64,000 bases of DNA from Myxococcus stipitatus (lineage in GTDB: Bacteria > Myxococcota > Myxococcia > Myxococcales > Myxococcaceae). This document shows positions 24,983-33,237 of the stretch, in pieces. Each line of letters opens with the position of its first letter. The stretch's first letter is position 1. Below the pieces are notes generated by a model, which saw only the letters and a program-made list of their open reading frames with translations, had not been told where the DNA came from and ran no database searches. The stretch covers positions 3,596,001-3,660,000 of the forward strand of contig NZ_CP147913.1 in the NCBI RefSeq assembly GCF_037414475.1, in the 5' to 3' direction. The translations under genes were made by a program, and so were the position numbers.

Positions 24983-26041
24983 ATGCTTGTTCCTCTGCGG
25001 CTCCGCTTCGCGCCAGGGCTCTCGGTGGCCGCCACCGTGCCCGTCACCGTGTTCTTGTGGTGCTTTACACTCGCACCCTTGATGCACGGGCCGGAGGCCC
25101 TTGCGGGAACGGTGGACGCGGCGGGTCCGTTCGCGGCGGTGGTGGCGATAGCGCTGTTGGTGGAGCTGCCGCTGTTGGCGTTGGCGCTCGCGGGCACGGG
25201 CATGGGGCGCCGGGTGCCGCTGGCCGTCATGTTGGGCATGGCCACGCTGCCGTGGATGGTGGGGCTGCTGGGCACGGAGGTGCTGGTGGGCCGCGCGATG
25301 GCGGGGCTGACGCGGCTGTCCACGCAGGAGACGGCGCTGGACGTGGCCGCGCGCACGGGCGCCGCCATGGCGCCGCGGCTGCTGGGCGCCTGGACGAGCG
25401 CGGCGCTGCTGTTGGGCCTGTCGCTGGGGCTGCTCCTGGCGCGTTTTGGCCGCTCCTGTGAGGACGCCATCTTCGGACCGCGGCGGGCCCAGGGGCTGCT
25501 CTTGGCCAGTGGCGTGACGGCGGCGCTGGCGTCGGTGGCGGCGGCGGGGGCGCTGGAGGCGCGACACTTCCTGGTGATGCTGACCCGGCTGGGCCAGGTG
25601 CCGGTGACGCACCGCCAGGAGTGGGTCGTCTCCGGCATGGAGACGGCGGCGTCCCTGCGCGACGTGCGCTGGCTGTGCACCTCCGTGTTGGTGGTGCTGG
25701 GCCTGATGCTGCTGGTCCGCGGCCTGCGCTGGGACGTGTCACGGCCTCCGCCGCGCTGGACGCCCCGGCTGGTGCCCGCGGCCGCCGTGACGGCGCTGCT
25801 CCTCATGGACATGCACCCGGTGCAGTCCATCGCCGAGAGCACGAACGCGCCCTTGTTGCGTGGCCAGGAGGTGGTGCCCACCACCCTGGACATGCTGCGG
25901 CTGCTGGGCCTGGACGTCGCTCCAGCTCAGAGCAGCCAGATGAGCAACAGGAGGCCCACCACCACGCCCACGCCGAACACGGCGAGCATCACCAGTCCCT
26001 CGGAGCCGCGCGACACCGGAGGCGCCACCTCCTCCGGGTGA
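24983..26041 (+). CDS. Polytopic membrane protein, unknown function
   Basis: 352 residues from ATG 24983. About seven hydrophobic helices can be read, for example VAATVPVTVFLWCFTLAPL, FAAVVAIALLVELPLLALAL, WTSAALLLGLSLGLLLA and SVLVVLGLMLLVRG. Short loops are basic inside. A MotA/TolQ/ExbB-like proton channel was considered (a LASGVTAALASVAAAG helix late in the chain), but no diagnostic motif is seen. The last ~38 residues are Ser/Thr/Pro-rich and antisense to the 3' end of the gene at 25927-26592, a 115-bp convergent overlap. The tail could be real or could reflect loss of an earlier stop. Confidence 0.6.
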   Translation: MLVPLRLRFAPGLSVAATVPVTVFLWCFTLAPLMHGPEALAGTVDAAGPFAAVVAIALLVELPLLALALAGTGMGRRVPLAVMLGMATLPWMVGLLGTEVLVGRAMAGLTRLSTQETALDVAARTGAAMAPRLLGAWTSAALLLGLSLGLLLARFGRSCEDAIFGPRRAQGLLLASGVTAALASVAAAGALEARHFLVMLTRLGQVPVTHRQEWVVSGMETAASLRDVRWLCTSVLVVLGLMLLVRGLRWDVSRPPPRWTPRLVPAAAVTALLLMDMHPVQSIAESTNAPLLRGQEVVPTTLDMLRLLGLDVAPAQSSQMSNRRPTTTPTPNTASITSPSEPRDTGGATSSG

Positions 26042-26592
26042 GGCTTGCCGTGCAGGTACTGGGGGGGCGCCTCGACGGGCGGCGCCGACACCGGGGGCTT
26101 GGCGGGCGCGGTCTCCAGCGAGGGCAGCGTGGGCTCGGAAGGAGGACGGTGCATGTCGCGTGCGACGACGCCCGCGCCCGCCATCTCCAGGCCCTCGCGG
26201 GCCAGCGCCAGCACGCGCTGCATGTGGAGGATGTAGCGGTCCTGTCCGGTGTACATGCCCAGCGCCTGCGCCGCCCGCACCAGCCGGTGCGGGACAAGCT
26301 GCGGGTCTTCCTTCACCACGGACGCCACGGGGCCCGCGCGCTCGCCGCCGGACTCCACGCGGCCGGTGCGCACGCCTTCGCCGCTGGCCCACATGTAGTG
26401 GTCCTCCAGCAGCGTCAGCTCCTGCCGCCGCACCCGGCCTTCCGAGTCCACCTGGGACATCAGCTCCGCGCCATCCGTCCCCATGTGCCAGACGGTGCGC
26501 AGTCCGTTCTCACCCGGTGGGCCCTCCACCGCGTGCACGCGGGAGAGCGCCTGCACCGCGGTCTTCAACGTCTCTGGCGAGGACTCAGACAT
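25927..26592 (-). CDS. Tail-anchored-like protein with C-terminal membrane helix
   Basis: 221 residues starting MSESSPETLKTAVQALSRV at ATG 26592. The first ~150 residues look like a small cytoplasmic alpha/beta domain (VWHMGTDGAELMSQVDSEGR, LTLLEDHYMWAS). A Pro-rich linker (TAPAKPPVSAPPVEAPP) leads to a single membrane helix at the extreme C-terminus (LVMLAVFGVGVVVGLLLLIW). That topology, with no signal peptide, suggests a tail-anchored inner-membrane protein. No family is recognised. Its 3' end overlaps the convergent membrane-protein gene by 115 bp. It is divergent from the small gene at 26788. Confidence 0.65.
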   Translation of the reverse strand: MSESSPETLKTAVQALSRVHAVEGPPGENGLRTVWHMGTDGAELMSQVDSEGRVRRQELTLLEDHYMWASGEGVRTGRVESGGERAGPVASVVKEDPQLVPHRLVRAAQALGMYTGQDRYILHMQRVLALAREGLEMAGAGVVARDMHRPPSEPTLPSLETAPAKPPVSAPPVEAPPQYLHGKPHPEEVAPPVSRGSEGLVMLAVFGVGVVVGLLLLIWLL

Positions 26593-26787
26593 CAGGCGTC
26601 CGAGACTAGGTGCGAAGGCAAGGAAACGGAAGACGGCCGTGCCCCCGTCCGCTCGCTTCCCACCGCTCCCGCGTCGGTTGCCGCCTGCCCAGGTTCCACG
26701 TTGAACGGGAGGAGCTCGCGGACGCGTGCGCCAACGGACATCCGGTGGACGCGCGCGGGGGCGGGCGCCTCTCGCGGAGACCACGCC

Positions 26788-27012
26788 ATGGCCATCATCA
26801 TCCCCGACGAACCCTTGGACACGCCCTTCACCGTCCCCGCCAACCGCGCCGAGGTGACGGAAGAACCCGATGAGAGTTTCCTCTTGGGACAGGTGAGCTG
26901 GGATGGAGAGCGCCAGCACGGCGGCGGCCACGTCCCCGAGGACTTCGAATGGACGTCCAACCCCAAGGAGGACCAGGACAACCTGATGGGCGAGTGGCCC
27001 CAGGAGCACTGA
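26788..27012 (+). CDS. Small acidic protein, unknown function
   Basis: 74 residues from ATG 26788 with GGAGA eight bases upstream. The sequence is acidic and polar (MAIIIPDEPLDTPFTVPANR, then VTEEPDESFLLGQ) without hydrophobic helices, so it is likely a small cytoplasmic protein, possibly disordered. It starts a run of three same-strand unknown genes (26788-28386) and may be co-transcribed with them. No family is recognised. Confidence 0.55.
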   Translation: MAIIIPDEPLDTPFTVPANRAEVTEEPDESFLLGQVSWDGERQHGGGHVPEDFEWTSNPKEDQDNLMGEWPQEH

Positions 27013-27057
27013 TGCCACGTGCGCTCGGCTGCCCGTCGGGGTAAGCGTCCCGCCGCC

Positions 27058-27822
27058 ATGAGCCGCTCCAAGAACCGAGACAGCGACGACTTCCAGCGCC
27101 AGTTCGAGGGCGCGCCGACCCTCGACGGATTGCTGGAGCTGTCCGGCAGCGCGTTGGACAGTGCCCAGGTGCTCGCCCGCATGCAGGAGGCCCACGCCGA
27201 GGGGCGCCCGCACACCGACGTCATCCCCGCGTTGTTCGACGGCGAGCCGCGCTTTCCCTCGCCGGACATCGCCCGGCGGCTGTACCAGAACCTGCTGGGC
27301 CTCTGGGACTGCGTGGAGGCGGGGCAGACGGTGCGGCTGGATGATGGGCCGCGGCCGCCTCGGCCCAAGAAGGTGAAGCTGGCCGCGCCCCCGGCCTTCC
27401 ACCCGGGCGAGCCCACCGGCGAATTCGTCGAGGCCGCCTGGCGTTACCTGGAGGACGACGAAAAGGCGCGCACGCGACTTTCGCATTCCTTCGAGAACCG
27501 TCAGGACGCCTTGCTGGGCGAGCTTGACGCCGCGGGGCTCACGGACGAAGGATATGGAGTCGCCCGCCACCTGCTCTTCGAGCTGTACGCCATGCTGGAG
27601 CTGGGTTGGCCGCCGGGAGTCGCTTCGGTGCGCCCGGCGGCGCTGGTGGCGGACACGACGGCTCCACCCATGCCCGAGTCCCTGCGAACGTACGTGGACG
27701 AGGTGCTCTTCGAGGCGGAGCAGGACGAGGAGCAGCCCCTGGTGGGACAGGAGCTGGAGGCGGTGCGCGCCCTCGTCCAACGCGGACTCGCTGCGCTCTG
27801 GGGCGCACGCAAGGGGAGATGA
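27058..27822 (+). CDS. Hypothetical cytoplasmic protein
   Basis: 254 residues from ATG 27058 (MSRSKNRDSDDF). It is mostly helical and rich in Glu, Asp and Ala, with a helix LARRLYQNLLGLWDCVEAG-like segment near residue 80 and an acidic C-terminal half (EVLFEAEQDEEQPLVG) ending in basic residues. There is a short Pro-Lys stretch in the middle (RPPRPKKVKLAAPP). No signal or membrane segment. The stop is three bases before the ATG of the next gene, so the two form an operon and probably act together. I do not recognise the family. Confidence 0.65.
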   Translation: MSRSKNRDSDDFQRQFEGAPTLDGLLELSGSALDSAQVLARMQEAHAEGRPHTDVIPALFDGEPRFPSPDIARRLYQNLLGLWDCVEAGQTVRLDDGPRPPRPKKVKLAAPPAFHPGEPTGEFVEAAWRYLEDDEKARTRLSHSFENRQDALLGELDAAGLTDEGYGVARHLLFELYAMLELGWPPGVASVRPAALVADTTAPPMPESLRTYVDEVLFEAEQDEEQPLVGQELEAVRALVQRGLAALWGARKGR

Positions 27823-27825
27823 AGG

Positions 27826-28386
27826 ATGGCCAAGGACAGGGACGACAACGGCGGCGGCGGCTTCTCCGGGAAGCGCAACAAGTCGTGGCGCGAAATCGAC
27901 GCGGGGCGCGCCAAGGGCAGCAAGTACCACTCGCGGCAGGATGACCCCGCGCAGCAGAAGATTGAGCGCAGCGCGAGCTACCAGAAGTACAAGGCCGCGG
28001 CGGACGCGCTCTTCACCGGCGGCGAGCTCCCCGAGGGACTGGCGAAGACGTTCGACCCCGAGGGCAAGCGCAAGGCCCAGAAGCAGGCCATGCAGAAGGT
28101 GACGGAGTCCGAGACACGCGCCGACTGGGTGAAGGCCGTGGTGGACTACCTGGAGAAGTACCCGGAGCTGCCCGAGGACGCGTACTTCCTCGACAGCCTG
28201 TTGGACCATCCGCGCGAGCGCATCGTCGACAAGGCCCTGGCGCGGCTGGAGGTGCTGGCCGAGGAGGGCAAGCTGCAGAAGAAGCCCCAGAGCCTGGACC
28301 AGCGTCTGAAGTCGGTGGAGCTGACCAGCATGGACCCGGACATGCAGAGCCGCGCCAAGGCGCTGCGCGAGAAGCTGCGCGCCTGA
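27826..28386 (+). CDS. Hypothetical charged helical protein
   Basis: 186 residues from ATG 27826, preceded by GGGGAGATGAAGG, a strong ribosome site. The N-terminus is Gly/Asp/Lys-rich and probably disordered (DDNGGGGFSGKRNKSWREID). The rest is helical and highly charged (LFTGGELPEGLAKTFDPEGK, then KVTESETRADWVKAVVDYLE). It is tightly coupled to the preceding gene (3-bp gap). No enzyme motif is visible. The high Lys/Glu content fits a scaffold or nucleic-acid-associated protein, which is inference only. Confidence 0.7.
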   Translation: MAKDRDDNGGGGFSGKRNKSWREIDAGRAKGSKYHSRQDDPAQQKIERSASYQKYKAAADALFTGGELPEGLAKTFDPEGKRKAQKQAMQKVTESETRADWVKAVVDYLEKYPELPEDAYFLDSLLDHPRERIVDKALARLEVLAEEGKLQKKPQSLDQRLKSVELTSMDPDMQSRAKALREKLRA

Positions 28387-28475
28387 GTCGCGAGCGACAA
28401 ACCTGACACAAGGCTGACAGCAGGAAGGGCCAGGATGGTGTCCCTCGGCGATGAACGCCGAACAGGAGACAGGTC

Positions 28476-28853
28476 ATGGCCCACCGAGTGAACTGGTTCG
28501 AGATTCCCGTCGTGGATCTGGCGCGAGCGACGCGCTTCTACGAGAGCGTGCTGAGCACCACCCTCAAGGTGGAGGACTTCCACGGCACGCGCATCGCGGT
28601 CTTCACGCGGAAGCAGGAGGGAGACGTGACGGGTGCGCTGGTGCAGGCGCCGTACGCGAAGCCCTCGCTGGAGGGCAGCCGCGTGTTCCTGGACGCGGGG
28701 TCGGACCTGGAGGGCGCGTTGGGGCGCGTCGTGAAGGCCGGCGGCAAGGTGCTGGTGGACAAGACGTCCGTGGGGGCCATGGGCTCGTTCGCCGTGTTCC
28801 AGGACACCGAGGGCAACGCGGTGGCGCTGCACGCCCACGCAAACCCGCGCTGA
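28476..28853 (+). CDS. VOC-superfamily (glyoxalase/bleomycin-resistance-like) protein
   Basis: 125 residues with one vicinal-oxygen-chelate unit pair: NWFEIPVVDLARATRFYESV is the first beta-alpha-beta module and GSFAVFQDTEGNAVALHAH the last. The usual metal or substrate positions in the first strand (often His) appear as Glu/Asn here, so the metal ligand set is uncertain. The superfamily includes glyoxalase I, extradiol dioxygenases and antibiotic-binding proteins. The reaction cannot be assigned. AGGAGAC precedes the ATG by about 10 bp. It stands alone, facing the convergent gene at 28963. Confidence 0.8.
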   Translation: MAHRVNWFEIPVVDLARATRFYESVLSTTLKVEDFHGTRIAVFTRKQEGDVTGALVQAPYAKPSLEGSRVFLDAGSDLEGALGRVVKAGGKVLVDKTSVGAMGSFAVFQDTEGNAVALHAHANPR

Positions 28854-28889
28854 TGCGGGGTTGAGGACGCGCATGGCCGACGCGGCGCT

Positions 28890-28963
28890 CAGGTGACTTG
28901 AGGCCTCGCACGAACACCGCGTCCCACAGGTGACGTGATACCTCGCGCGGACAGCGCGTCCCT
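28890..28963. repeat. Tandem imperfect 37-bp repeat (2 copies)
   Basis: Unit 1 is at 28890-28926 and unit 2 at 28927-28963. Both begin CAGGTGAC and share a CCTCGC...GCGTCCC core; I count seven mismatches in 37 by hand. A third CAGG begins at 28964. It lies between two convergent genes and its end touches the stop of the 28963-29835 gene. Confidence 0.65.
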
Positions 28964-29835
28964 CAGGGAACCGGAGCCGCGGCGCCCTGTGCGGCGCGAG
29001 TGCGCCCTCGGTGGACGAGAACCACCGAGCGCAGTCCTCCCTCGGCGGGCTCATGCACGAGTCGCAGCTCCTCTCCCCCTCGCGTGTAGACGGACGTCTC
29101 GCCGTCCATGCGGCGCCATCCATCGCGGCTCAAGACCTGGGCATAGAACGCATCCACGTCGCTCGCGGACATTGGGACGAGGAACGACATCGTCCGCGAG
29201 CCTTCGTCATTCACGTGCAGGACCTGGTGAGCGCCCGGAGGCAACGTCGCGACGTCGCCCTCGGCGCTCGGCTCCCGGCGGAGCGCGTGATTGGCCTCGC
29301 CGAGATAGACGAGGGTGATGCCACCCTCCTGCGGCTGGATGATGACCGTGTAGGTCAGCCCCCGGTACATATCGACGCCCGTGAGCATGGCCGCGCCACT
29401 GGCGAGCTGGGGCTGCTCGTTGCCGGGCGGGACATGCAGCCCTCCCGCGCGGAAGGCATCCGCGAAGCGCTGCACCAACTCCTGCGCGTGGTCCTTCACC
29501 ACCACCGCGCGGAGGACCACGGGAACACCACCCGCCTCCATCACCTCGCTCGCATTCACCTGCTCGAGCACACGCAGCGATGGCCAGACGAAACGCGGAG
29601 CACTCCGCGCCTCCGCCTGCTCCGCGGCCTTTCCGGAGGACGTGTCCGCGCTCGACTTCGGCGCGGAGGTCTGCTTCGCGGGGGCACTCGAGCCGTGCAC
29701 ATCCGTGCGCTCCGCGGTCTTGCTGGAGGACGTGCCCGCGTTCGACTTGGACTCAGGAGCCGGCTTCGAACTCGCGAACGTGGCGCCGGGCGCGGCCAAC
29801 ACCAACATGCACCCCAGCAGCCCCGCGCGCCTCAT
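28963..29835 (-). CDS. Exported protein in the TadE/TadG operon, unknown function
   Basis: 290 residues from ATG 29835, which overlaps the upstream TadE stop (ATGA). A signal peptide is visible (LLGCMLVLAAPGATFA). A Ser/Thr/Lys/Ala-rich low-complexity segment of about 60 residues follows. A globular domain then contains FVWPSLRVLEQVNASEVMEA, VVLRAVVVKDHAQELVQRFA and TYTVIIQPQEGGITLVYLGE. The pattern resembles small periplasmic proteins of pilus or secretion operons, but I cannot name the family. Its position as last gene of the operon suggests it helps assemble or stabilise the surface structure made by the TadE/G proteins. Confidence 0.65.
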   Translation of the reverse strand: MRRAGLLGCMLVLAAPGATFASSKPAPESKSNAGTSSSKTAERTDVHGSSAPAKQTSAPKSSADTSSGKAAEQAEARSAPRFVWPSLRVLEQVNASEVMEAGGVPVVLRAVVVKDHAQELVQRFADAFRAGGLHVPPGNEQPQLASGAAMLTGVDMYRGLTYTVIIQPQEGGITLVYLGEANHALRREPSAEGDVATLPPGAHQVLHVNDEGSRTMSFLVPMSASDVDAFYAQVLSRDGWRRMDGETSVYTRGGEELRLVHEPAEGGLRSVVLVHRGRTRAAQGAAAPVP

Positions 29836-30782
29836 CGCACCCTCACACCACCGAGCCACCGGTTCTCCCGGGGCACGTCATACGTACGCGACAGATTCGA
29901 CGCTCGAAACGGCGTCGTCTCCCAGACCGACTGTCCCCCCGCGTGTGTCGCTCCGATGTTCTCCTGGTAGCGGTCTTCCTCGCCCCGGAAGCTCATGAAG
30001 AACTGGTCCTCGTTGACCGACTCCGCCCCCACCAGCGCCGCCAGCGCCGAACCCGCGCCGCCTCCGCCACCGTTCGTCCGGTACACCCGCTCGGCCCAGA
30101 GGTAGTAGTCGCGATTGGCGCAGACCGCCCCGCTGTTGATGCTCAGCGGACAGGCCCGCCCCTCCTCCACCGTCGACAACCCCCAGTCGTCCAGGAACAG
30201 GCCGAACCGCCCTTCACACACACCATTCGTCGCTCGGCCCGCCGCACACACGCGGAACGCCGCGCCCGCCAGGCGATGCGACGTCCTGAACGTGTCCGGC
30301 TCCATGAAGCGTCCGATGCGCTCGGCGCGCAGCTGCGTGGACGCCGTGCACCGCATGCCCGGCGACTGGACCCACATCCCCGCGAGCGGACCGCCCGCAT
30401 GCTCCGGACCCAACGTCGGAACTCCATTGGGCAACTCCGGCTCACACTCCACCCGGATGGGCTGCGCACGCGCAATCGCCTGCTGAATCTGCACCCCACC
30501 CCGCCCATCCACCCGGCTGCGCCCGTCGAAGTCCACGTAGCGCCCGTTCGCCTCCGCCAGCGCTCCCGTCACCGCCGACGCCCGCTGCCACTCCCGCGCC
30601 TCCGGGTCATGCACCACGCGGCCCGTCGCGTCCCACAGCGCGAAGTTGGCGGCCTCCTGCACCTTCAACGACAGCGCGCCCACCTCCGCGAAGTAGATGC
30701 CGAACAGGAGGATGGTGATGAACACCATCAACCCCAACGCGGTCTCCACCAGCGACTGGCCTCGTGCGGTCCTCGAGCGCAT
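29832..30782 (-). CDS. TadE-like pseudopilin/pilus-assembly protein
   Basis: 316 residues from ATG 30782 (MRSRTARGQSLVETALGLM). The N-terminal RGQSLVETALG followed by a membrane helix (FITILLFGIYFAEVGAL) is the TadE/TadG type N-terminus, a prepilin-like segment of minor proteins in Tad secretion. A long periplasmic part follows, with several Cys pairs (RVECEPELP, AGRATNGVCEGRFG). The start lies one base after the stop of the TadG-like gene upstream, and the stop overlaps the next gene, so translation is coupled. The substrate structure is probably a pilus-like or surface filament. Confidence 0.82.
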   Translation of the reverse strand: MRSRTARGQSLVETALGLMVFITILLFGIYFAEVGALSLKVQEAANFALWDATGRVVHDPEAREWQRASAVTGALAEANGRYVDFDGRSRVDGRGGVQIQQAIARAQPIRVECEPELPNGVPTLGPEHAGGPLAGMWVQSPGMRCTASTQLRAERIGRFMEPDTFRTSHRLAGAAFRVCAAGRATNGVCEGRFGLFLDDWGLSTVEEGRACPLSINSGAVCANRDYYLWAERVYRTNGGGGGAGSALAALVGAESVNEDQFFMSFRGEEDRYQENIGATHAGGQSVWETTPFRASNLSRTYDVPRENRWLGGVRVR

Positions 30783-30783
30783 G

Positions 30784-32316
30784 TCAGTACCCCGCTCCCC
30801 GCCGGCTACCGCCGCGATACCCCGCCTGCTCCAACGCCCGCAGCACCTGGCCATGCTCGGTGAAGCCCGCCGCCTCCAGGCTCGCCGCGGGCTTGTCGTC
30901 GATGGCGCCCTCCGGACTCACCAGCGTCGCGCGCCAGAAGGGATTCAAGAAGTTGGGGGGCTCGCGCCAGCCACCGCCCTGCCCCGCCGCTCGAGGCCGG
31001 TGGTAGTAGATGATGCCCGCCGACAGCGCCACCTGGTTGCGCTGCACCCCCTCGCGCCCCGTGGGACGTGAACGGCCCAGCGGAATCGACAGGTCGAACT
31101 CCGTCGTGTTCTCCGCCGAGAACGGGAAGCGGAAGAAGAGGTTCCACGGGTCTGGACTCCGACGCCGCGCCTCACTGCCGTAGTCGCGGTGCAGCACCGA
31201 GTACAACTTCGGCTGCCCGTAGTGATTGGCCCGCCCCCGCTGCAACTGGTCCACGTTGTAGCCCATGGCGAACGGCCAGATGCCCGGACACGACACACAC
31301 TCTCCCAACGTGTGGCGCTCGAAGAGCGGCTCGCCGTCCTCGGGCGCCTGCCCCGGCGGCAAGCGCACGCCATACACGTGCTGGTCCTCGGGCGTCTGCC
31401 GCTCGTCGGACATCACCCAGGCATCCGTCACCGGAGTCGGGATGGGTGGCGGATTCGTGCACCGCGTGGGCACCACCACGGTGGCGTGGTCATGCCCCGT
31501 GGAGTTGCGGCCAGACACCGTGTTGTACGTCGACGGGTCCATCTCCGCCGACGAGCCGTAACGACGGAAGGCCGTGGACCGCGCCGCGCCTCCCGTCCCG
31601 AACCCCGCGCTGCCCGTGGGCCGGCTGTGGACCCACGTCCACCCCAGACTCCCCATGGTCGCGTTGAGATGCGCCGACGTGCTGCCACCCACCGCGCACA
31701 CCGCGCCCGCGCCACACGCCACGCCCCCGCGCCGCACGGCGTTCATCAAGTCGCCATGGTTGGGCACGTCGTTGTCGCCGTTGAGCTCCATGAAGCTCTT
31801 CGCCGCGCCCTCGGGCGTCGCCTGCAACTCCGGATTGGCGCCCCGGGCGATGCGATACGCCAGCCGCTGGTCCACGATGTGCTCGCGCAAGAGATGACCG
31901 TAGAGGTTCAACCCCGCGCGGTAGAGACTTCCCGCCTGCCCCTGCAGCGACTTCACCTGCGTGGCGGCGGCGCCATCTCCCAGGCCCCACTGCGCGGGCG
32001 TGAAGGTCGGCGTGCAGACCATATGGGCCGCGTACACCTGGCTGCTGCGGCTGATGAGCGCCTGCGTGCCGGCCATGGCCACCATGTGGGCCACCTGCGC
32101 GCGGTTCATCACCGAAATCGCGTTGAAGGTCCGCGCCGTCGCCACCGCCTGGCTGTAGGCCGCCGCGTCCGCCGCCATCTGGATTTCCACGCGCTCCTTC
32201 GCGCGCATGCCGAAACCCAGCGTCATCAACACCATCAACGCCAACAGGAGCAGCGTCAGCGCGAAGAGGACCAGGGCCTGTCCTCGCGAGGACCTCAGAA
32301 GCCGGTGACGGGACAT
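30784..32316 (-). CDS. TadG-like pilus-assembly protein
   Basis: 510 residues from ATG 32316. The N-terminal RGQALVLFALTLLLLALMVL is the TadG/Flp-type membrane anchor, followed by a region rich in Ala/Gln typical of the family (ERVEIQMAADAAAYSQAVAT). Most of the chain is a large extracytoplasmic domain with many Gly/Thr/Pro loops. No von Willebrand A metal motif (DxSxS) is obvious, unlike classical TadG, so this may be a divergent member. The ATG overlaps the stop of the TadE gene upstream by 22 bp, and 1 bp separates it from the next gene. Function in surface filament assembly is inferred from family and operon. Confidence 0.75.
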   Translation of the reverse strand: MSRHRLLRSSRGQALVLFALTLLLLALMVLMTLGFGMRAKERVEIQMAADAAAYSQAVATARTFNAISVMNRAQVAHMVAMAGTQALISRSSQVYAAHMVCTPTFTPAQWGLGDGAAATQVKSLQGQAGSLYRAGLNLYGHLLREHIVDQRLAYRIARGANPELQATPEGAAKSFMELNGDNDVPNHGDLMNAVRRGGVACGAGAVCAVGGSTSAHLNATMGSLGWTWVHSRPTGSAGFGTGGAARSTAFRRYGSSAEMDPSTYNTVSGRNSTGHDHATVVVPTRCTNPPPIPTPVTDAWVMSDERQTPEDQHVYGVRLPPGQAPEDGEPLFERHTLGECVSCPGIWPFAMGYNVDQLQRGRANHYGQPKLYSVLHRDYGSEARRRSPDPWNLFFRFPFSAENTTEFDLSIPLGRSRPTGREGVQRNQVALSAGIIYYHRPRAAGQGGGWREPPNFLNPFWRATLVSPEGAIDDKPAASLEAAGFTEHGQVLRALEQAGYRGGSRRGAGY

Positions 32317-33089
32317 TCGGCGCCTCGCTGGAAGTTCTCGGCCATCACCGGCGTCATCATCCGCATCGCCGCGTGGACCTGGATGGGGAAGACGAAGTGG
32401 CCCGCCGCGCTCCACGCCACCATGCGGTCATCCAACGGCCCCCCCGGCCAGTCATCCGGCCCCAGGGGAACGGGCTCGTCGTTCCACCACTCCGAGCGCT
32501 TCTGCGCCGGCATCAGCGGATTGGTGGCCGTGTACGAACGCAGACCGAAGTGGGCCAGGAACATCCGGCTCATCACCCAGTTCGCGAAGGGGATGCGCAT
32601 GTAGTACCAGGCCACCATGCGTATCTCGAGGGTGCGGCTGTCCAACACCGCGTCCTGGTTCGAGGGCTGGTCGAACAACAGGTCCTCGTCCCCCGCCAGG
32701 CCCCGCACCCACGCCGGGTCCGGAGAATCGCGCACGATTTCCACCAGCGGCCCCATGAAGGGACTCCCGTAGGAGCTCACCACCCGGTACTGGTTGTCCC
32801 GCCGCAGCCGGAACGCCTCCACCAGCGCCGCCTGGCTGTCCGTGCGCACCACCGACGGCAACATCGTCACCATCGCCGCGTGCATCATCGGCAGGCAGTC
32901 ACCGTGGTTGAGGCTGCCCGCCCGCACCGCGCGGTACGCCGCCACCTGAGCCAGGATGCGCGCCTGCAGCATCATGAAGAGCTGCAGCGTCCCCAACACC
33001 AGGAACACCACCAGCGGGAGCGTCAACGCCGCTTCCACCGCTGCCTGTCCGCTTTGCCTGGATGTGGGAATCGTGGCGGAAGGGACCAT
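32295..33089 (-). CDS. TadE-like pilus-assembly protein, first gene of operon
   Basis: 264 residues. GQAAVEAALTLPLVVFLVLG is a TadE-type N-terminus with Glu at the usual position after the prepilin-like Gly, then a membrane helix and a large extracytoplasmic domain (AWYYMRIPFANWVMSRMFLA). ATG 33089 is the first start in a locally AT-richer region; there is no strong ribosome site, so a downstream start is not excluded. It is the first of four genes on the minus strand (32295 to 28963). It is divergent from nothing; a RapA-like gene ends 148 bp upstream. Confidence 0.8.
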   Translation of the reverse strand: MVPSATIPTSRQSGQAAVEAALTLPLVVFLVLGTLQLFMMLQARILAQVAAYRAVRAGSLNHGDCLPMMHAAMVTMLPSVVRTDSQAALVEAFRLRRDNQYRVVSSYGSPFMGPLVEIVRDSPDPAWVRGLAGDEDLLFDQPSNQDAVLDSRTLEIRMVAWYYMRIPFANWVMSRMFLAHFGLRSYTATNPLMPAQKRSEWWNDEPVPLGPDDWPGGPLDDRMVAWSAAGHFVFPIQVHAAMRMMTPVMAENFQRGAECPVTGF

Positions 33090-33237
33090 ACATGACTCAA
33101 TTCACCAATTCTCGTTGATTAAGGAATCGGTCAACTGGACTGGTAACCAAAGACAGCACACAGCCCCACTGTCCACGACACAGTGGAGCTGCTCGCCCTT
33201 CGTGAAAATGACACTTCACGTCAGAGCCTGGCGCACC

